Virus record (IMG/VR): IMGVR_UViG_3300023184_000008 | Coordinates: 1-35,376 of that record | Source of the DNA: a virus | Reading direction: 5' to 3' (one strand) | DNA: 35,376 bases | Shown: positions 26,004 through 35,173 of the stretch, piece after piece | Numbering within the stretch: position 1 is the stretch's first letter | Layout of the letters: each line of letters opens with the position of its first letter | The notes under the pieces: model-generated | What the model was told of the DNA's origin: nothing | Seen by the model: only the letters and a program-made list of their open reading frames with translations | The model's database searches: none | Program-made: the position numbers and the translations under genes

Positions 26004-28472
26004 TTATTCTGTAGTTTTTATTGCTGTTTTTGCAGCTAAAATAGTTGTTAATTCTTTAGGTAAATTATCCATAAGTTCTTTTAATATTTTACCTTTAATA
26101 GTCGGTGAAACACCTGATAATTCTAATTTTAGAGCATTAGCAACAGCCTGTGGATCTTCTGCCATCATTCTTTCAAGTTCTATTGTCATTTGATCGTTAA
26201 GTTTATCTCCAATCATATTTGCTACTTTACCTGCTGCACCAGTAATATATCTAGCTCCAGGTATAATATTAAACATATCTAATACTTTGCTCAAAACAGG
26301 TGCTTTTGTTTTAAAATCATTATTAATAAATTGACCTATAGATTGACGTCTAGCAGTAGCAGATCCATGACCAGTTCCCATAGCTGTAGCTTCAGCAATT
26401 TTACTTGCATCAGCACTTACACTTTTAATAGCTTGAGCTTCTTCAGGAGTAAATATTGTTTTAAATTTAGCACCTTCAAATTTAGTAACTGATCTTGCTA
26501 ATGCGTCTTTTTCTTGTAATGCTTTAGCCAATGATGCAGCGTTAAGTCTTGACGGTGTTTCACCTACTGCTGTAGTTGAAGGTACAAATTTCTGTGTAAG
26601 TGCTTTAGCTAATTGCATTTTGTTAATAGGTTTACTTGCTTCTGCAAATGCTTCAGTAGCTTGTGCAAAACCTGGTGACTTAGATGCTAACCATGATTCA
26701 TAATCTTTTTTAAGAGATTGCAATTCTATCTTTTTAGGGCCTGTAGCATCAGATATGGCTTGATCTATACCTTTTTTAAGATTCATAAGATCCATGCCTT
26801 TAATACCTTTGCCTATAACAGGTTCTTCAGGTGTTAATGGTGCAGCAGATTTAGCAATACCTTCATAAGGATGTAATTCAACTTGTGGTGGTTCACCCAT
26901 GCTCTTTTCCCAAGCAGCTCTTAAATGATCTTGCACACCATATTTTTGAGCTTTGTTACCAAACGCTTCATTTTGAATTAAATCTCTTAATTGTTGTGCG
27001 CCACCATCAACTTCACTTAATACTGATTCAGGTAAATATTTATTATCTACAGCGTGCATAACAGCATCATCTAATCCCATACCATTTTTAGTAAATGTGC
27101 CTATTTGAACTTTGGCTTTATTAGTAGCTTTTTCACCAAGTAAATCTCTCATTTCTGACATATTAAGACCGCCAGCACTTCTAAGACTTGCTAATATGCC
27201 TTTATCTTCGCCTGTTGAAACTTTAGTAGCTTGTTCTGCAAAATCAAATGGTACTTTTTCACCTTGTGGTAATTCAGCCATTTTTGATTCATATTGTGGA
27301 TAATCTATCATTGGCAATGTAAATTTAGTGCCACGAATTTCAGCTATTTTTTGAGCTTCACCTAATGCTCCTGATGCTTTAGCACGATTAAGTAAAGTTT
27401 CAAACTCTGGGCCACCAGTATAAAGATTTTTTTCTTCAGCTTTATATAATGGAGCTGCTGTTTCTGATCTTGCAGCTTTAGCCATATTAATAGATTCTTC
27501 ATCACCTGACATATTACGCAATACATCAGCTAAAACAGTTTTATTTCTTTGACCTAATTCTGATATAGGGCCACTAGGATTTTTAGATGCTAAGGCATCT
27601 TCTATAGCATTTAAAGCTGCATTATTACTTGCTTGACCTGCACTTAAATTAACTCCAGGTGTTTGAGCTTTCATAGTTTCTATAGCATCAATTACTTTAG
27701 GTGCATTTTCTTTACCTACAGCACTCATAAGCATAGATGAAATAATTTTGTTTTGATTGGCTATAGGATCAAATACTTTACTTTTAATAGCACTAGCAGT
27801 TCTACCAATACCACTTAAAATAGGCGGTATAACAGCACCACCAATAGCACCAGCACCTATTTGATTTGTTTTATTACCAAAGTAATCACCTTCTTGAGAT
27901 ACAGGTTGAACAGCACCAATAGCAGCACCTTGTGCGCCACCACGCAATAATGCGTTTGCTAATGCTGGAGCTTTTTCTATTTTAGCTAAATCGCCAATAT
28001 AAGATAATACTTTAGCTGGAGCTTCTAACATAAATGGAGCTACTTCACCTACTGTAGCACCAGCATAAGATGCTGCACTATCAGGTACTTCTTTTTGATA
28101 ATTAGCTTCACGTTGTTGCATTAATCTATTATCTTCAGCTACAGCATTTTGAAGTTTTTGATTCCATTTACTTCTTTGTGGCTGACCTGTAATAAGTGAT
28201 GATAAACTTTGTTTTGGTTGATCTATAATATCAGCACCTTTAGCAAGAACATTTTCTAATGCTTGTGCTGTGCCCAAAACAGGGTTAGCAAGATGATGTA
28301 ATCCAGATCTAGCAAAATCACCTGCTTCTTGAACTAATGATCTATCTTCTGACGCAACAGGTGCTTGTTTCACAGATTTAGCTATGCTTGCCAGCCTTGT
28401 AGCATCTTCTGTATTTCCAGCTTTGTCTGCTTCTCTTAAAGCAGTCATTACTTGGTCGTAGTTATAAGCCAT
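26004..28472 (-). CDS. Large DNA-ejection (internal virion) protein
   Basis: An 822-aa mostly helical protein, the largest product of the genome. The N-terminus, YDQVMTALREADKAGNTEDA, is a short helical module often found in phage ejection proteins. Residues about 125-235 contain A/G-rich hydrophobic stretches (VGEVAPFMLEAPAKVLSYIG, GAGAIGGAVIPPILSGIGRT) that could cross a membrane. Long charged helices and a second hydrophobic stretch near 740-760 follow. No lytic transglycosylase or peptidase motif is seen. Position after two other presumed internal proteins matches the order of ejection proteins in podoviruses. It would help move DNA through the cell envelope. Confidence 0.7.
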   Translation of the reverse strand: MAYNYDQVMTALREADKAGNTEDATRLASIAKSVKQAPVASEDRSLVQEAGDFARSGLHHLANPVLGTAQALENVLAKGADIIDQPKQSLSSLITGQPQRSKWNQKLQNAVAEDNRLMQQREANYQKEVPDSAASYAGATVGEVAPFMLEAPAKVLSYIGDLAKIEKAPALANALLRGGAQGAAIGAVQPVSQEGDYFGNKTNQIGAGAIGGAVIPPILSGIGRTASAIKSKVFDPIANQNKIISSMLMSAVGKENAPKVIDAIETMKAQTPGVNLSAGQASNNAALNAIEDALASKNPSGPISELGQRNKTVLADVLRNMSGDEESINMAKAARSETAAPLYKAEEKNLYTGGPEFETLLNRAKASGALGEAQKIAEIRGTKFTLPMIDYPQYESKMAELPQGEKVPFDFAEQATKVSTGEDKGILASLRSAGGLNMSEMRDLLGEKATNKAKVQIGTFTKNGMGLDDAVMHAVDNKYLPESVLSEVDGGAQQLRDLIQNEAFGNKAQKYGVQDHLRAAWEKSMGEPPQVELHPYEGIAKSAAPLTPEEPVIGKGIKGMDLMNLKKGIDQAISDATGPKKIELQSLKKDYESWLASKSPGFAQATEAFAEASKPINKMQLAKALTQKFVPSTTAVGETPSRLNAASLAKALQEKDALARSVTKFEGAKFKTIFTPEEAQAIKSVSADASKIAEATAMGTGHGSATARRQSIGQFINNDFKTKAPVLSKVLDMFNIIPGARYITGAAGKVANMIGDKLNDQMTIELERMMAEDPQAVANALKLELSGVSPTIKGKILKELMDNLPKELTTILAAKTAIKTTE

Positions 28473-28479
28473 TATTGTC

Positions 28480-29268
28480 CTATTTTAAATATTTAGATAT
28501 TAAAGCATCATCTGCATTAGGTTGTGCGTTACTTTGAGACATAGGCTGTTTGGCAACTTGGCCAAATTTACCTGCTGAAATTCTATCATAAACAGTTCTA
28601 GCTTCAGGAGTAATAAAATCAGCAATTGTTTTATGAGTTCCCATTGTGCGATTATAAGCATCAATTTGTGGTTGAAATTTACCTTCTAAATCTTTAACGG
28701 TAGCTTGCATACCACCTTTCATACCAGAAGGAGATTCATTAGATGATAAAGCTTCTATTTGACGTGTAATGTCTGCTTCACTCATACCAGTTGATCTAAA
28801 TGCAGCAGCTAATTCACCTGATAAATTTTCAATATTACGTTTTGTAGCTCCTAAATGTTCTTGCATATTTTTATTTCCAAGAGCATTTTCTAATGGATTA
28901 ACGATAGCATTAACTAATGGAAAACGAGTATTATTTAAAGAACTAAAATTTTGTTCTAAATTACCTGCATGACTTAATGCTGTATTAATGTTACCAAACT
29001 TTTTACCTGTAGCTCCACCAGGAGAAAAATCTATTGCAGTTTTGTTTCTAGCATTAAAATTAGTAGCATCAAAAGAAGGATCATACGCCATAATTGTTTC
29101 TAAAATTTGTGGCACTACTGTATTAGTTCCTCTTATTGTAGGTACTGGTAATGCGCCTGTAGCATAACCTTTAATAAGTGGTTGAGCTTGCGGTGGTAAA
29201 GTCTTTAAAAAATCTTCTCCAGTAAGGCTTGGAGCTGTACCATATAAGTGTTGTGATAAATCTGCCAT
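28480..29268 (-). CDS. Internal virion / DNA-ejection protein candidate
   Basis: A 262-aa protein. The middle, YDPSFDATNFNARNKTAIDF, GNINTALSHAGNLEQNFSSL and NPLENALG, is a well-spread phage motif in which 'A-L-x-H-x-x-x-L' opens a helical domain. The gene is packed between two other ejection-type genes. The C-terminus is polar with a small helix. AAGGGATAAT lies before the ATG. Its precise place in the virion is unknown. Confidence 0.65.
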   Translation of the reverse strand: MADLSQHLYGTAPSLTGEDFLKTLPPQAQPLIKGYATGALPVPTIRGTNTVVPQILETIMAYDPSFDATNFNARNKTAIDFSPGGATGKKFGNINTALSHAGNLEQNFSSLNNTRFPLVNAIVNPLENALGNKNMQEHLGATKRNIENLSGELAAAFRSTGMSEADITRQIEALSSNESPSGMKGGMQATVKDLEGKFQPQIDAYNRTMGTHKTIADFITPEARTVYDRISAGKFGQVAKQPMSQSNAQPNADDALISKYLK

Positions 29269-29269
29269 A

Positions 29270-30211
29270 TTATCCCTTTTTCCATCCTTGAGCTAAAAAG
29301 TCTTGTCTTACTTGTTGTTGTGTTTTACCTGATGATTTAGCAGTGTCTGCCACATCTTGTTCTGTAAACATTTTTGGTTTATTTAATCCTAATGGATCAG
29401 ATTTGCTTCTTTCTATTTCAATTTTTTGACCTTCAAATTTATTTTGAATGTCATGTTGTTTTGCAGTTTCTTTAGAAGTAAGTGCAGTATCAGCAGAAAC
29501 ACCTATAGTTAATGGTTCAATACCAGGCACTCTTAATCCTGTTGTTTTGCTTACAGCTACTTTTTTATCCCCAATACTTTCCCATATTATGTCTTGTGGT
29601 GCATAAGCTTGTTTTACATAATCTAAAATAGCACTCTCACCTATTTTGTTATCACCAACAGATTGACCATATCTTGTTACAGCACCCAAAACATCATTTC
29701 TTGATAATGGTTGGCCAGGTACTTGTGTTGTAACTGGTTGCATCATATTACTTTGACCTTGCATGTTTTGTGTTTGATATGGTGATGTTGCACCTACTTG
29801 TTCAGTAGTATTATAAGGTGATGTGGGAACGTTCATACCTTGTTGCAAATCTACTGTTGTAGGTTGCATTGTAGTTTGTGATATTGATTTTGGAGATAAA
29901 TCACTTAATAATGTAGCTAAACTAGCTTGTTTTTTAGCTTCTTGAGCTTTAGAAACATTACCATATTCTTTCATGGCATTTTCTGATATCTTATTACCAA
30001 TATATTTATTAGCAACATTAGCTAAAGATTGTGTCCATGCTGGAGCTACATAACGACCAGATACCATTTGGCCTTGCAGTTCTGGTGTATTTCTTAAAGA
30101 ATCTGCTAATGCAAGCTTTCTTTTAAGATTGATTTGCTGTAGCGTAGCATCATCTGATGATGTTGTATCTGTGTTATCACCAAATTGTGGTAAAAAGTCC
30201 ATAAATGCCAT
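29270..30211 (-). CDS. Internal virion protein candidate, Q-rich
   Basis: A 313-aa protein. Residues 1-110 are helical (LQQINLKRKLALADSLRNTP, then an A/K-rich segment), residues 110-170 are low complexity in Q, T, P and M, and the last 130 contain a small mixed domain (PQDIIWESIGDKKVAVSKTT) and a helical end (QQVRQDFLAQGWKKG). The N-terminal 'LRNTPELQGQMVSGRYV-A-P' motif occurs in podovirus internal proteins. AGGAG precedes the ATG. Inferred to be ejected with the DNA. Confidence 0.6.
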   Translation of the reverse strand: MAFMDFLPQFGDNTDTTSSDDATLQQINLKRKLALADSLRNTPELQGQMVSGRYVAPAWTQSLANVANKYIGNKISENAMKEYGNVSKAQEAKKQASLATLLSDLSPKSISQTTMQPTTVDLQQGMNVPTSPYNTTEQVGATSPYQTQNMQGQSNMMQPVTTQVPGQPLSRNDVLGAVTRYGQSVGDNKIGESAILDYVKQAYAPQDIIWESIGDKKVAVSKTTGLRVPGIEPLTIGVSADTALTSKETAKQHDIQNKFEGQKIEIERSKSDPLGLNKPKMFTEQDVADTAKSSGKTQQQVRQDFLAQGWKKG

Positions 30212-30219
30212 AATATCTC

Positions 30220-31317
30220 CTAGATCATTCCATAATTAACAAGTTTGTAACCATTCTCTGCTGTTGTAACAGCTTCTGGAATGACTTTCTCAACTTCTTG
30301 AGCCATAACACCCACTTGTGTGCCTTCTGGTAAATGATGGCCTTTTTTGTATTTAAATGTATATATACCAATACCCAATTTATGAGTACCAATTTGTTTA
30401 ATATCTGTTTTAAGTCTTTCATCTGAGAAAGTTCCAGCAGGGGCCATGAGAGCAGATCCACCAAGACTCATAAGACCACCCATAAATCCACCGCCAGCAG
30501 CTTGTTGAGCATTGTAAGCATTAAGTTGGTTTTGATATTGTGCATTTGTAGCACCAAGTAAATCTGGGCCTGCTGTATTAGCTTGTTGTGGAGTATTTGC
30601 AAAACTAGGATTTTGAACTTGAGATCCTGTGCGTAATGCGTTAATGACGTTAATAGGTTGCATTTGATTATAAGCAGCCTGTTGGAAACCTTGTTGATTA
30701 GCTGCAAGACCTGTATTCATACCTTGAACTACTGCACTATTAAGTCTATCATTTTGGTTTTGAGCTTGTAATTGTTTAGCTTGATTGTAAGCATCTGTAC
30801 CTGCTGCAATACCTCTATTAGCTAATTGTTGTTCTAATTGTGCGCTTTCACGTTCAATTTGCGGTGATAATCTTGACATGATAGCATTTTGATATGACTG
30901 ACCAGGATTAATGCCTGTTTGAGCTAATTGAGATGTATCTATGCCTGGTTGTGATAATACTTGATTAGCATAATTTAAACCAGTATTAGCTGTATTCATT
31001 AACCCTTGATTAAGAGTATTTGTTGAATTAAGAATACTCTCTTGAGCAGGTGCTAATGTTTGTGTAGCAGTATATAAAGTGTTACCGTATGGATCAGTAC
31101 CAGGATTGGCTGTGTACGTTAAGTTACCATAAGGTGTAATTTGATTAGTACGGTTTGCAGCAGCAGTTGCTCTAGCAGCTTCTAAGTTACCAGCAGCAGT
31201 TGCATTAGCAGCACCTGTATAATCTGGAGCAGGTGGAGCAGAACCCTTACCACCACCATAAAATGTGAAATAATCACCTAATGCAGGTAAGAACCAACTA
31301 ATATCAAACAATTTCAT
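30220..31317 (-). CDS. Virion protein with C-terminal S74 chaperone domain
   Basis: A 365-aa protein. Residues 1-290 are A/N/Q/T-rich and helical (residues 25-55 and 140-220), with a glycine-rich hydrophobic patch GGGFMGGLMSLGGSAL at 275-290. From residue 298, SDERLKTDIKQIG, YTFKYKKG, QVGVMAQEVEKVIPEAV form a compact Peptidase_S74 intramolecular chaperone domain, which trimerises its client and often cuts itself off at the first serine. S74 is usually on fibres, but the body here looks like an ejection or tail-tip protein. The stop region is short, with the domain ending in LVNYGMI. It overlaps the acetyltransferase gene by four bases. Confidence 0.75.
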   Translation of the reverse strand: MKLFDISWFLPALGDYFTFYGGGKGSAPPAPDYTGAANATAAGNLEAARATAAANRTNQITPYGNLTYTANPGTDPYGNTLYTATQTLAPAQESILNSTNTLNQGLMNTANTGLNYANQVLSQPGIDTSQLAQTGINPGQSYQNAIMSRLSPQIERESAQLEQQLANRGIAAGTDAYNQAKQLQAQNQNDRLNSAVVQGMNTGLAANQQGFQQAAYNQMQPINVINALRTGSQVQNPSFANTPQQANTAGPDLLGATNAQYQNQLNAYNAQQAAGGGFMGGLMSLGGSALMAPAGTFSDERLKTDIKQIGTHKLGIGIYTFKYKKGHHLPEGTQVGVMAQEVEKVIPEAVTTAENGYKLVNYGMI

Positions 31318-31718
31318 ACGTTTTCCTTTATATATCTATCTTTAAGTTTTAACCAACGACATTCTTCTGGTGACATTGTATAAACAATGCCATCACCATC
31401 TTGAAAATAGTCTTTAAGCAATGCTTCTTGCCTAAATCCTAAATGCACATTTACTTTTTGAGCTTTCAGATTAGCTGTAGATACTAACCCTTTTAACTGT
31501 TTTACTTTTAACACATTGAAGGGATAATTAAATATTGCAAAATAAAATTCCCTAGATACATGACGTGGATCGTCACATCTTGAATGACTTGCTATACTTG
31601 AACCTGTATAACCATCATACATTAAACCTGCTATTAATTGACCTTTGTAAACTTGTCCTATGGCTTGGCAAATAGGAGTCCATGATCCGCCAGCTTTTTG
31701 GCAAACCCATTCTCCCAC
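31314..31718 (-). CDS. GNAT-type acetyltransferase-like protein
   Basis: A 134-aa protein. The late part, KGLVSTANLKAQKVNVHLGF, then RQEALLKDYFQDGDGIVYTM, is the C-terminal half of a GNAT fold as carried by many phages near tail genes. The V-x-x-L and acetyl-CoA loop are not sharply visible in the first half. The start given is a GTG at 31718 with AAGG about seven bases before it. In-frame codons ATA-ATC-ATT (31739-31731) lie just upstream, and 'IIQGQEVGEWV' would suit a GNAT start, so a rare initiation codon is possible. The substrate is unknown; virion protein modification is one idea. Confidence 0.7.
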   Translation of the reverse strand: MGEWVCQKAGGSWTPICQAIGQVYKGQLIAGLMYDGYTGSSIASHSRCDDPRHVSREFYFAIFNYPFNVLKVKQLKGLVSTANLKAQKVNVHLGFRQEALLKDYFQDGDGIVYTMSPEECRWLKLKDRYIKENV

Positions 31719-31735
31719 TTCTTGACCTTGAATGA

Positions 31736-33262
31736 TTATAGTACTGCGCCCTTTTCAAGAACTATATCTGTTGAAACCCACCTTACATCTATACCTTGTG
31801 ATGATGTGCTTACAATAGGTGCGCCATAGTAGCCTACGCCATTAACGCCTTGCCATTGTTGTAATACATTTAAACCACCACCCCATAATCCTGCATCCCA
31901 TGTAGCATTATCCCATGTTCCTGATGATGTGGGCGTAAAGTTAAGTATGGTAGTAGGTGTATTTAAGTTAAAATCAACATTTATATTTGCATAAATAGCA
32001 GGGCTTCCAGATGTTCTAAAAATGGGTTTAGCCATTGTAAAACGCTTTAATTCGCCTGGACTATTAAATGATGAAAATGCTTGTAATGCGTTAGCAGTAA
32101 TATTAGATCCATTATCTGCATTTGTGTACCATGCACGACCTACATAACCATTTCCACCAAAATAAGGTTGATCGTTATATAACTCTAAACAAGTAGCGTT
32201 CCATCCTGTGTAATTACACCAGTTTGTAGTAATGGTATTCATAGCATACTGTGTAGTTTGTGTCGTATTAGGTACATTTAACCACAATTGATTTTCTTCT
32301 GGATAAAACAGTATTTGCCATCCAAAAACAGAACCATAACTAGAAATAGCTTCTGATACAGCCCATTGTATTTTATCTGTAATGGCTACTCTAGGATCAA
32401 GTCTTGATGATTGTAGCTCTGAAGCTAACGGTGTAAGCCCATCCTTGCTTAAAATGAGTACATCACCACCATATTTATACATACAACGAGTGCCTACAGG
32501 TGTGCCTAAATCCCATACACCTGCTAAAGCAAAGTCATTATCAGGATCAGTACCCTTATATACAACTACTTGGCCTTTAGATGTGTAAGCTACATAGTAA
32601 TCATCTACGCCATAACCTGCATCTATTGTCCATGTTGCATGTTGAACAACATACCCACCTTTGTAAGCAAAAGAGCTTAAATCTAATGATTTAGCAAGTC
32701 CACCTAATGATAATGTAGGTAAATACCATATTTTTAATGTATTGGCTTGTGTAAAAAATATTCTACTTTTAAAAACAATTGGATTGTTTAATGTAGTAGT
32801 AGTTACACCTGTAATAGCTGGGGTAGATATGCCTGTAACAGATGTCCATGTAGTACCATCATATACATAAGGCGTATTTACGCCATTAGCCATATATAAA
32901 TATGATCCGCCAGCAGTTGTAATATTACAATATTGCCAACGTGAATTAGTTAATCCTGATAATAATGCAGAACCTACTGCACCAGTATTAGTCACATCAT
33001 AAACAGCACCATTAGATATAGCTAAAAGTTTACCAGAAGTACCACTTTGGTAATTCATAAGTGTGTCTACTTGAGCAGGTAATCCTGTAGCCCATTTAGT
33101 ATAGCCATTTCTTAAAATAAGCTCTGTAGTAGCAGGAAACCAGTTAGTCAGATAGACTGCATCCGTTGCAGGCATATCACTAAGACTATCTCTTGCGTTC
33201 CATCCACCCACCGGTGCTGGTAATGATACGCTTCCTGATGATTTTCTTTTTACTGGAAACAT
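31736..33262 (-). CDS. Tail hub / DNA-stabilisation protein (P22 gp10-like)
   Basis: A 508-aa protein beginning LPAPVGGWNARDSLSDMPAT, the hallmark of the gp10-like tail-hub family, and then DAVYLTNWFPATTELILRNG. Repeated beta-propeller-like blades follow (KLLAISNGAVYDVT, SYLYMANGVNTPYVYDG, QVVVYKGTDPDNDFALAGVW). The hub closes the portal after packaging and is the platform for tail fibres. The C-terminal 100 residues are beta-rich with WDNATWDAGLWGGG. It follows the adaptor gene by five bases. There is no tape measure nearby, in keeping with a short tail. Confidence 0.85.
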   Translation of the reverse strand: MFPVKRKSSGSVSLPAPVGGWNARDSLSDMPATDAVYLTNWFPATTELILRNGYTKWATGLPAQVDTLMNYQSGTSGKLLAISNGAVYDVTNTGAVGSALLSGLTNSRWQYCNITTAGGSYLYMANGVNTPYVYDGTTWTSVTGISTPAITGVTTTTLNNPIVFKSRIFFTQANTLKIWYLPTLSLGGLAKSLDLSSFAYKGGYVVQHATWTIDAGYGVDDYYVAYTSKGQVVVYKGTDPDNDFALAGVWDLGTPVGTRCMYKYGGDVLILSKDGLTPLASELQSSRLDPRVAITDKIQWAVSEAISSYGSVFGWQILFYPEENQLWLNVPNTTQTTQYAMNTITTNWCNYTGWNATCLELYNDQPYFGGNGYVGRAWYTNADNGSNITANALQAFSSFNSPGELKRFTMAKPIFRTSGSPAIYANINVDFNLNTPTTILNFTPTSSGTWDNATWDAGLWGGGLNVLQQWQGVNGVGYYGAPIVSTSSQGIDVRWVSTDIVLEKGAVL

Positions 33263-33267
33263 ATTAT

Positions 33268-34170
33268 TTATTGTCCGTAGTTAGCGTCAGGAATATTCTC
33301 AAAGCCGATTAAGACTGCACCAGGTGTTGGAGCAAAGCTTAATGTAGCAGAGCCAGAATCATTGGCTTTAGCAAAGCTTAATTGTTGTAAATAATCTCTT
33401 GTAAATGCTGTTGCGTCAAAACCTTTAATTTCAAAGTATTTCTTTTTCAACGCTGTAACCATTAAACGATCAGGGAATATACAAGTATCTGAGTCAGCTA
33501 AGAATGATGATTGTGTCACTCCTGCTGTGCTTGTAGCCCATTGGTTACTCATGTATTCAAAACCTAAATACTCATCTGTATTCATAGCAGGCCATACTTG
33601 GAAGTATCCGCCTAAAATTCTATAACGGATTCTAGGGCCTGTTGAAATATAGCTAGACTTTAAAAATTGCCATTGTTGCGCATCTGTAGGGCCTAACATT
33701 TCCCAGCGTTTAGACTTGTCGTAATGTGTACGATCTACTTGTCTATCCCAATCGCTAGGTAATGGGTATTTAGCTTGTGAAAAATAAAGTGTATATACAC
33801 CTGTTGTAGTTGCAGCTTGTGATAATGTTAATGAATTAGCACCTGTTACTGTATTAACATAAGTATCTTGATTAATACCTGTGCCTGTTACGATATATAG
33901 GTTACTTAACCCTGTGGTTGATTCTACAGTTGTTACATTGACAGAATTAGCCACAAGGGTACAAGTAAGTGTTGTATAGACTGTATAAAAACGGTATTCT
34001 TTGTCTAATGCTTCCCAGTTATGATCTCTTTGAACTTCATAGCCTACTGAGTTCATAAGAGAATAAATTTGAACAACATCTGCCGCAGTATTACCTACGA
34101 CTTGCGTAGGCTGAGTTAAACCCATTTCACCTGTAGCTTGTTGAACGAGTTGCAATAGAGTTGATGCCAT
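33268..34170 (-). CDS. Head-tail adaptor (gp4-like / tail tubular A-like)
   Basis: A 300-aa protein. The N-terminal helices (LLQLVQQATGEMGL, VVQIYSLMNSVGYEVQRDHN) and the YPLPSDWDRQVDRTHYDKSK segment are typical of the adaptor that binds below the portal in short-tailed phages. An insert near residues 68-130 is a small beta domain. Then YRILGGYFQVWPAMN and LGFEYMSNQW complete the fold, and a helical tail follows. It lies just before the tail hub gene, as expected. Assigned by pattern and order. Confidence 0.8.
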   Translation of the reverse strand: MASTLLQLVQQATGEMGLTQPTQVVGNTAADVVQIYSLMNSVGYEVQRDHNWEALDKEYRFYTVYTTLTCTLVANSVNVTTVESTTGLSNLYIVTGTGINQDTYVNTVTGANSLTLSQAATTTGVYTLYFSQAKYPLPSDWDRQVDRTHYDKSKRWEMLGPTDAQQWQFLKSSYISTGPRIRYRILGGYFQVWPAMNTDEYLGFEYMSNQWATSTAGVTQSSFLADSDTCIFPDRLMVTALKKKYFEIKGFDATAFTRDYLQQLSFAKANDSGSATLSFAPTPGAVLIGFENIPDANYGQ

Positions 34171-34173
34171 TTA

Positions 34174-34776
34174 TTAGTCCTTTTTAGGTTCTTTCGTATC
34201 GGCTTTGACCTCAGTTTTATCTTCTGATTTAGCTTTAGCTTCTACCATTTTTGCTAATCTAGTCATCTGATCTTTAAGATCAGCAATTTCTTGCTCTCTT
34301 AATTTAAGTTCGTCTGCCTGTCTTTGTACAAATGATGAATCTTTTGCGTTTTCTAAGAACGCTATAGCTTTATCTCTTAAAGCTAATGGTGACATACCTG
34401 CTGTCATACCTATAGCCATAATTTGTTGATCTGAAGCTGCTGCCACTTGTTCTACTGTGTAGAACTTAAAGTGTTTTAATTCTGTAGCTTGTGCTGCGTT
34501 AAGAATAGGCCAATCTCTTAATATTGTGCCTTGCACGTTATCAGGATTGTTATTGCCATCTGCTTTTTCGTTTAAATACATAGCCCATTGTGTTGGGAAT
34601 CTGGATTTATGTCCATTATTGACAAATGTTTCAATAATGCTTGTTTGATTGCCTGGAACTTCAATTCTAACAAAGTCAGCCATGTAACTAATTGGTCTGC
34701 CTTCTTTATTGGTTAGAAAATCGTTTTGCATTTCTTTACTATAAAATCTTACTGCTAGTGCGCCTGTGTCTGACAT
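34174..34776 (-). CDS. Head-region protein with C-terminal coiled coil
   Basis: A 200-aa protein. The first 95 residues (VRFYSKEMQNDFLTNKEGRP, VRIEVPGNQTSIIETFVNN, FPTQWAMYLNEKAD) form a small conserved domain found after the capsid gene in many podoviruses. After a helical linker, residues 148-190 give a charged coiled coil (ELKLREQEIADLKDQMTRLA) and a lysine/glutamate-rich tail. GGAG lies upstream of the ATG. Its role is unknown, possibly in head completion. Confidence 0.6.
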   Translation of the reverse strand: MSDTGALAVRFYSKEMQNDFLTNKEGRPISYMADFVRIEVPGNQTSIIETFVNNGHKSRFPTQWAMYLNEKADGNNNPDNVQGTILRDWPILNAAQATELKHFKFYTVEQVAAASDQQIMAIGMTAGMSPLALRDKAIAFLENAKDSSFVQRQADELKLREQEIADLKDQMTRLAKMVEAKAKSEDKTEVKADTKEPKKD

Positions 34777-34829
34777 TTAATTCTCCAAAGTAGTTTGGTT
34801 TGTCAAGCCTACTCACCATGAATAGACTT

Positions 34830-34855
34830 GAGAAACCCCCCTATTGCTAGGGGAG
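34830..34855 (-). terminator. Probable terminator behind the capsid and decoration genes
   Basis: An 8-bp G/C-rich stem (arms 34848-34855 and 34836-34843, one G-U pair) with a GCAA tetraloop is followed by UUUCUC on the minus strand. It lies in the 88-nt gap after the decoration gene. A partial terminator here would raise capsid and decoration mRNA above the tail genes downstream. A TTGACA (34801-34806) lies beyond it, but has no good -10. Confidence 0.6.
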
Positions 34856-34864
34856 TACTTAATA

Positions 34865-35155
34865 CTATACTGAAGCCTTACTGAACCAGCCATAGTCACC
34901 AGTTACCATGTCGTAAGCTGGAGATGTGTAAGCACCACCTGAAGCTGTGACAAGAAACGTAGTAGCATTAACTGTACATGCAGTTGTTGAAGCTGTAATT
35001 GAAGCATTAGCTTTACCAAATACATATCGTAGACCATCTGATCCCCATACTTGAACACCAATTAATTGGTTTACAGGGTAGCCTAGTGCAATATTTGCGG
35101 CTGTTACTGTGTTACTTAAATCAATTCCCACTAAAGGGGTTACTGAAAAAGCCAT
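34865..35155 (-). CDS. Capsid decoration / cement protein candidate
   Basis: A 96-aa, almost uncharged beta-rich protein (LVGIDLSNTVTAANIALGYP, VQVWGSDGLRYVFGKANASI, SPAYDMVTGDYGWFSKASV). It lies 18 bases after the capsid stop and before a terminator, the usual setting for a protein needed in high copy. BPP-1-like phages carry a small cement protein beside the capsid gene. A strong AGGGAGAATATA site precedes the ATG. The role is inferred from size and place. Confidence 0.65.
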   Translation of the reverse strand: MAFSVTPLVGIDLSNTVTAANIALGYPVNQLIGVQVWGSDGLRYVFGKANASITASTTACTVNATTFLVTASGGAYTSPAYDMVTGDYGWFSKASV

Positions 35156-35173
35156 GTTATATTCTCCCTTTAA

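Noticed and set aside
34801-34806. TTGACA on the minus strand after the capsid-region hairpin as a promoter
   Set aside because: The place of a -10 box 16-18 bp on reads GAATTA/AATTAA and coincides with a ribosome site and start codon; not convincing.
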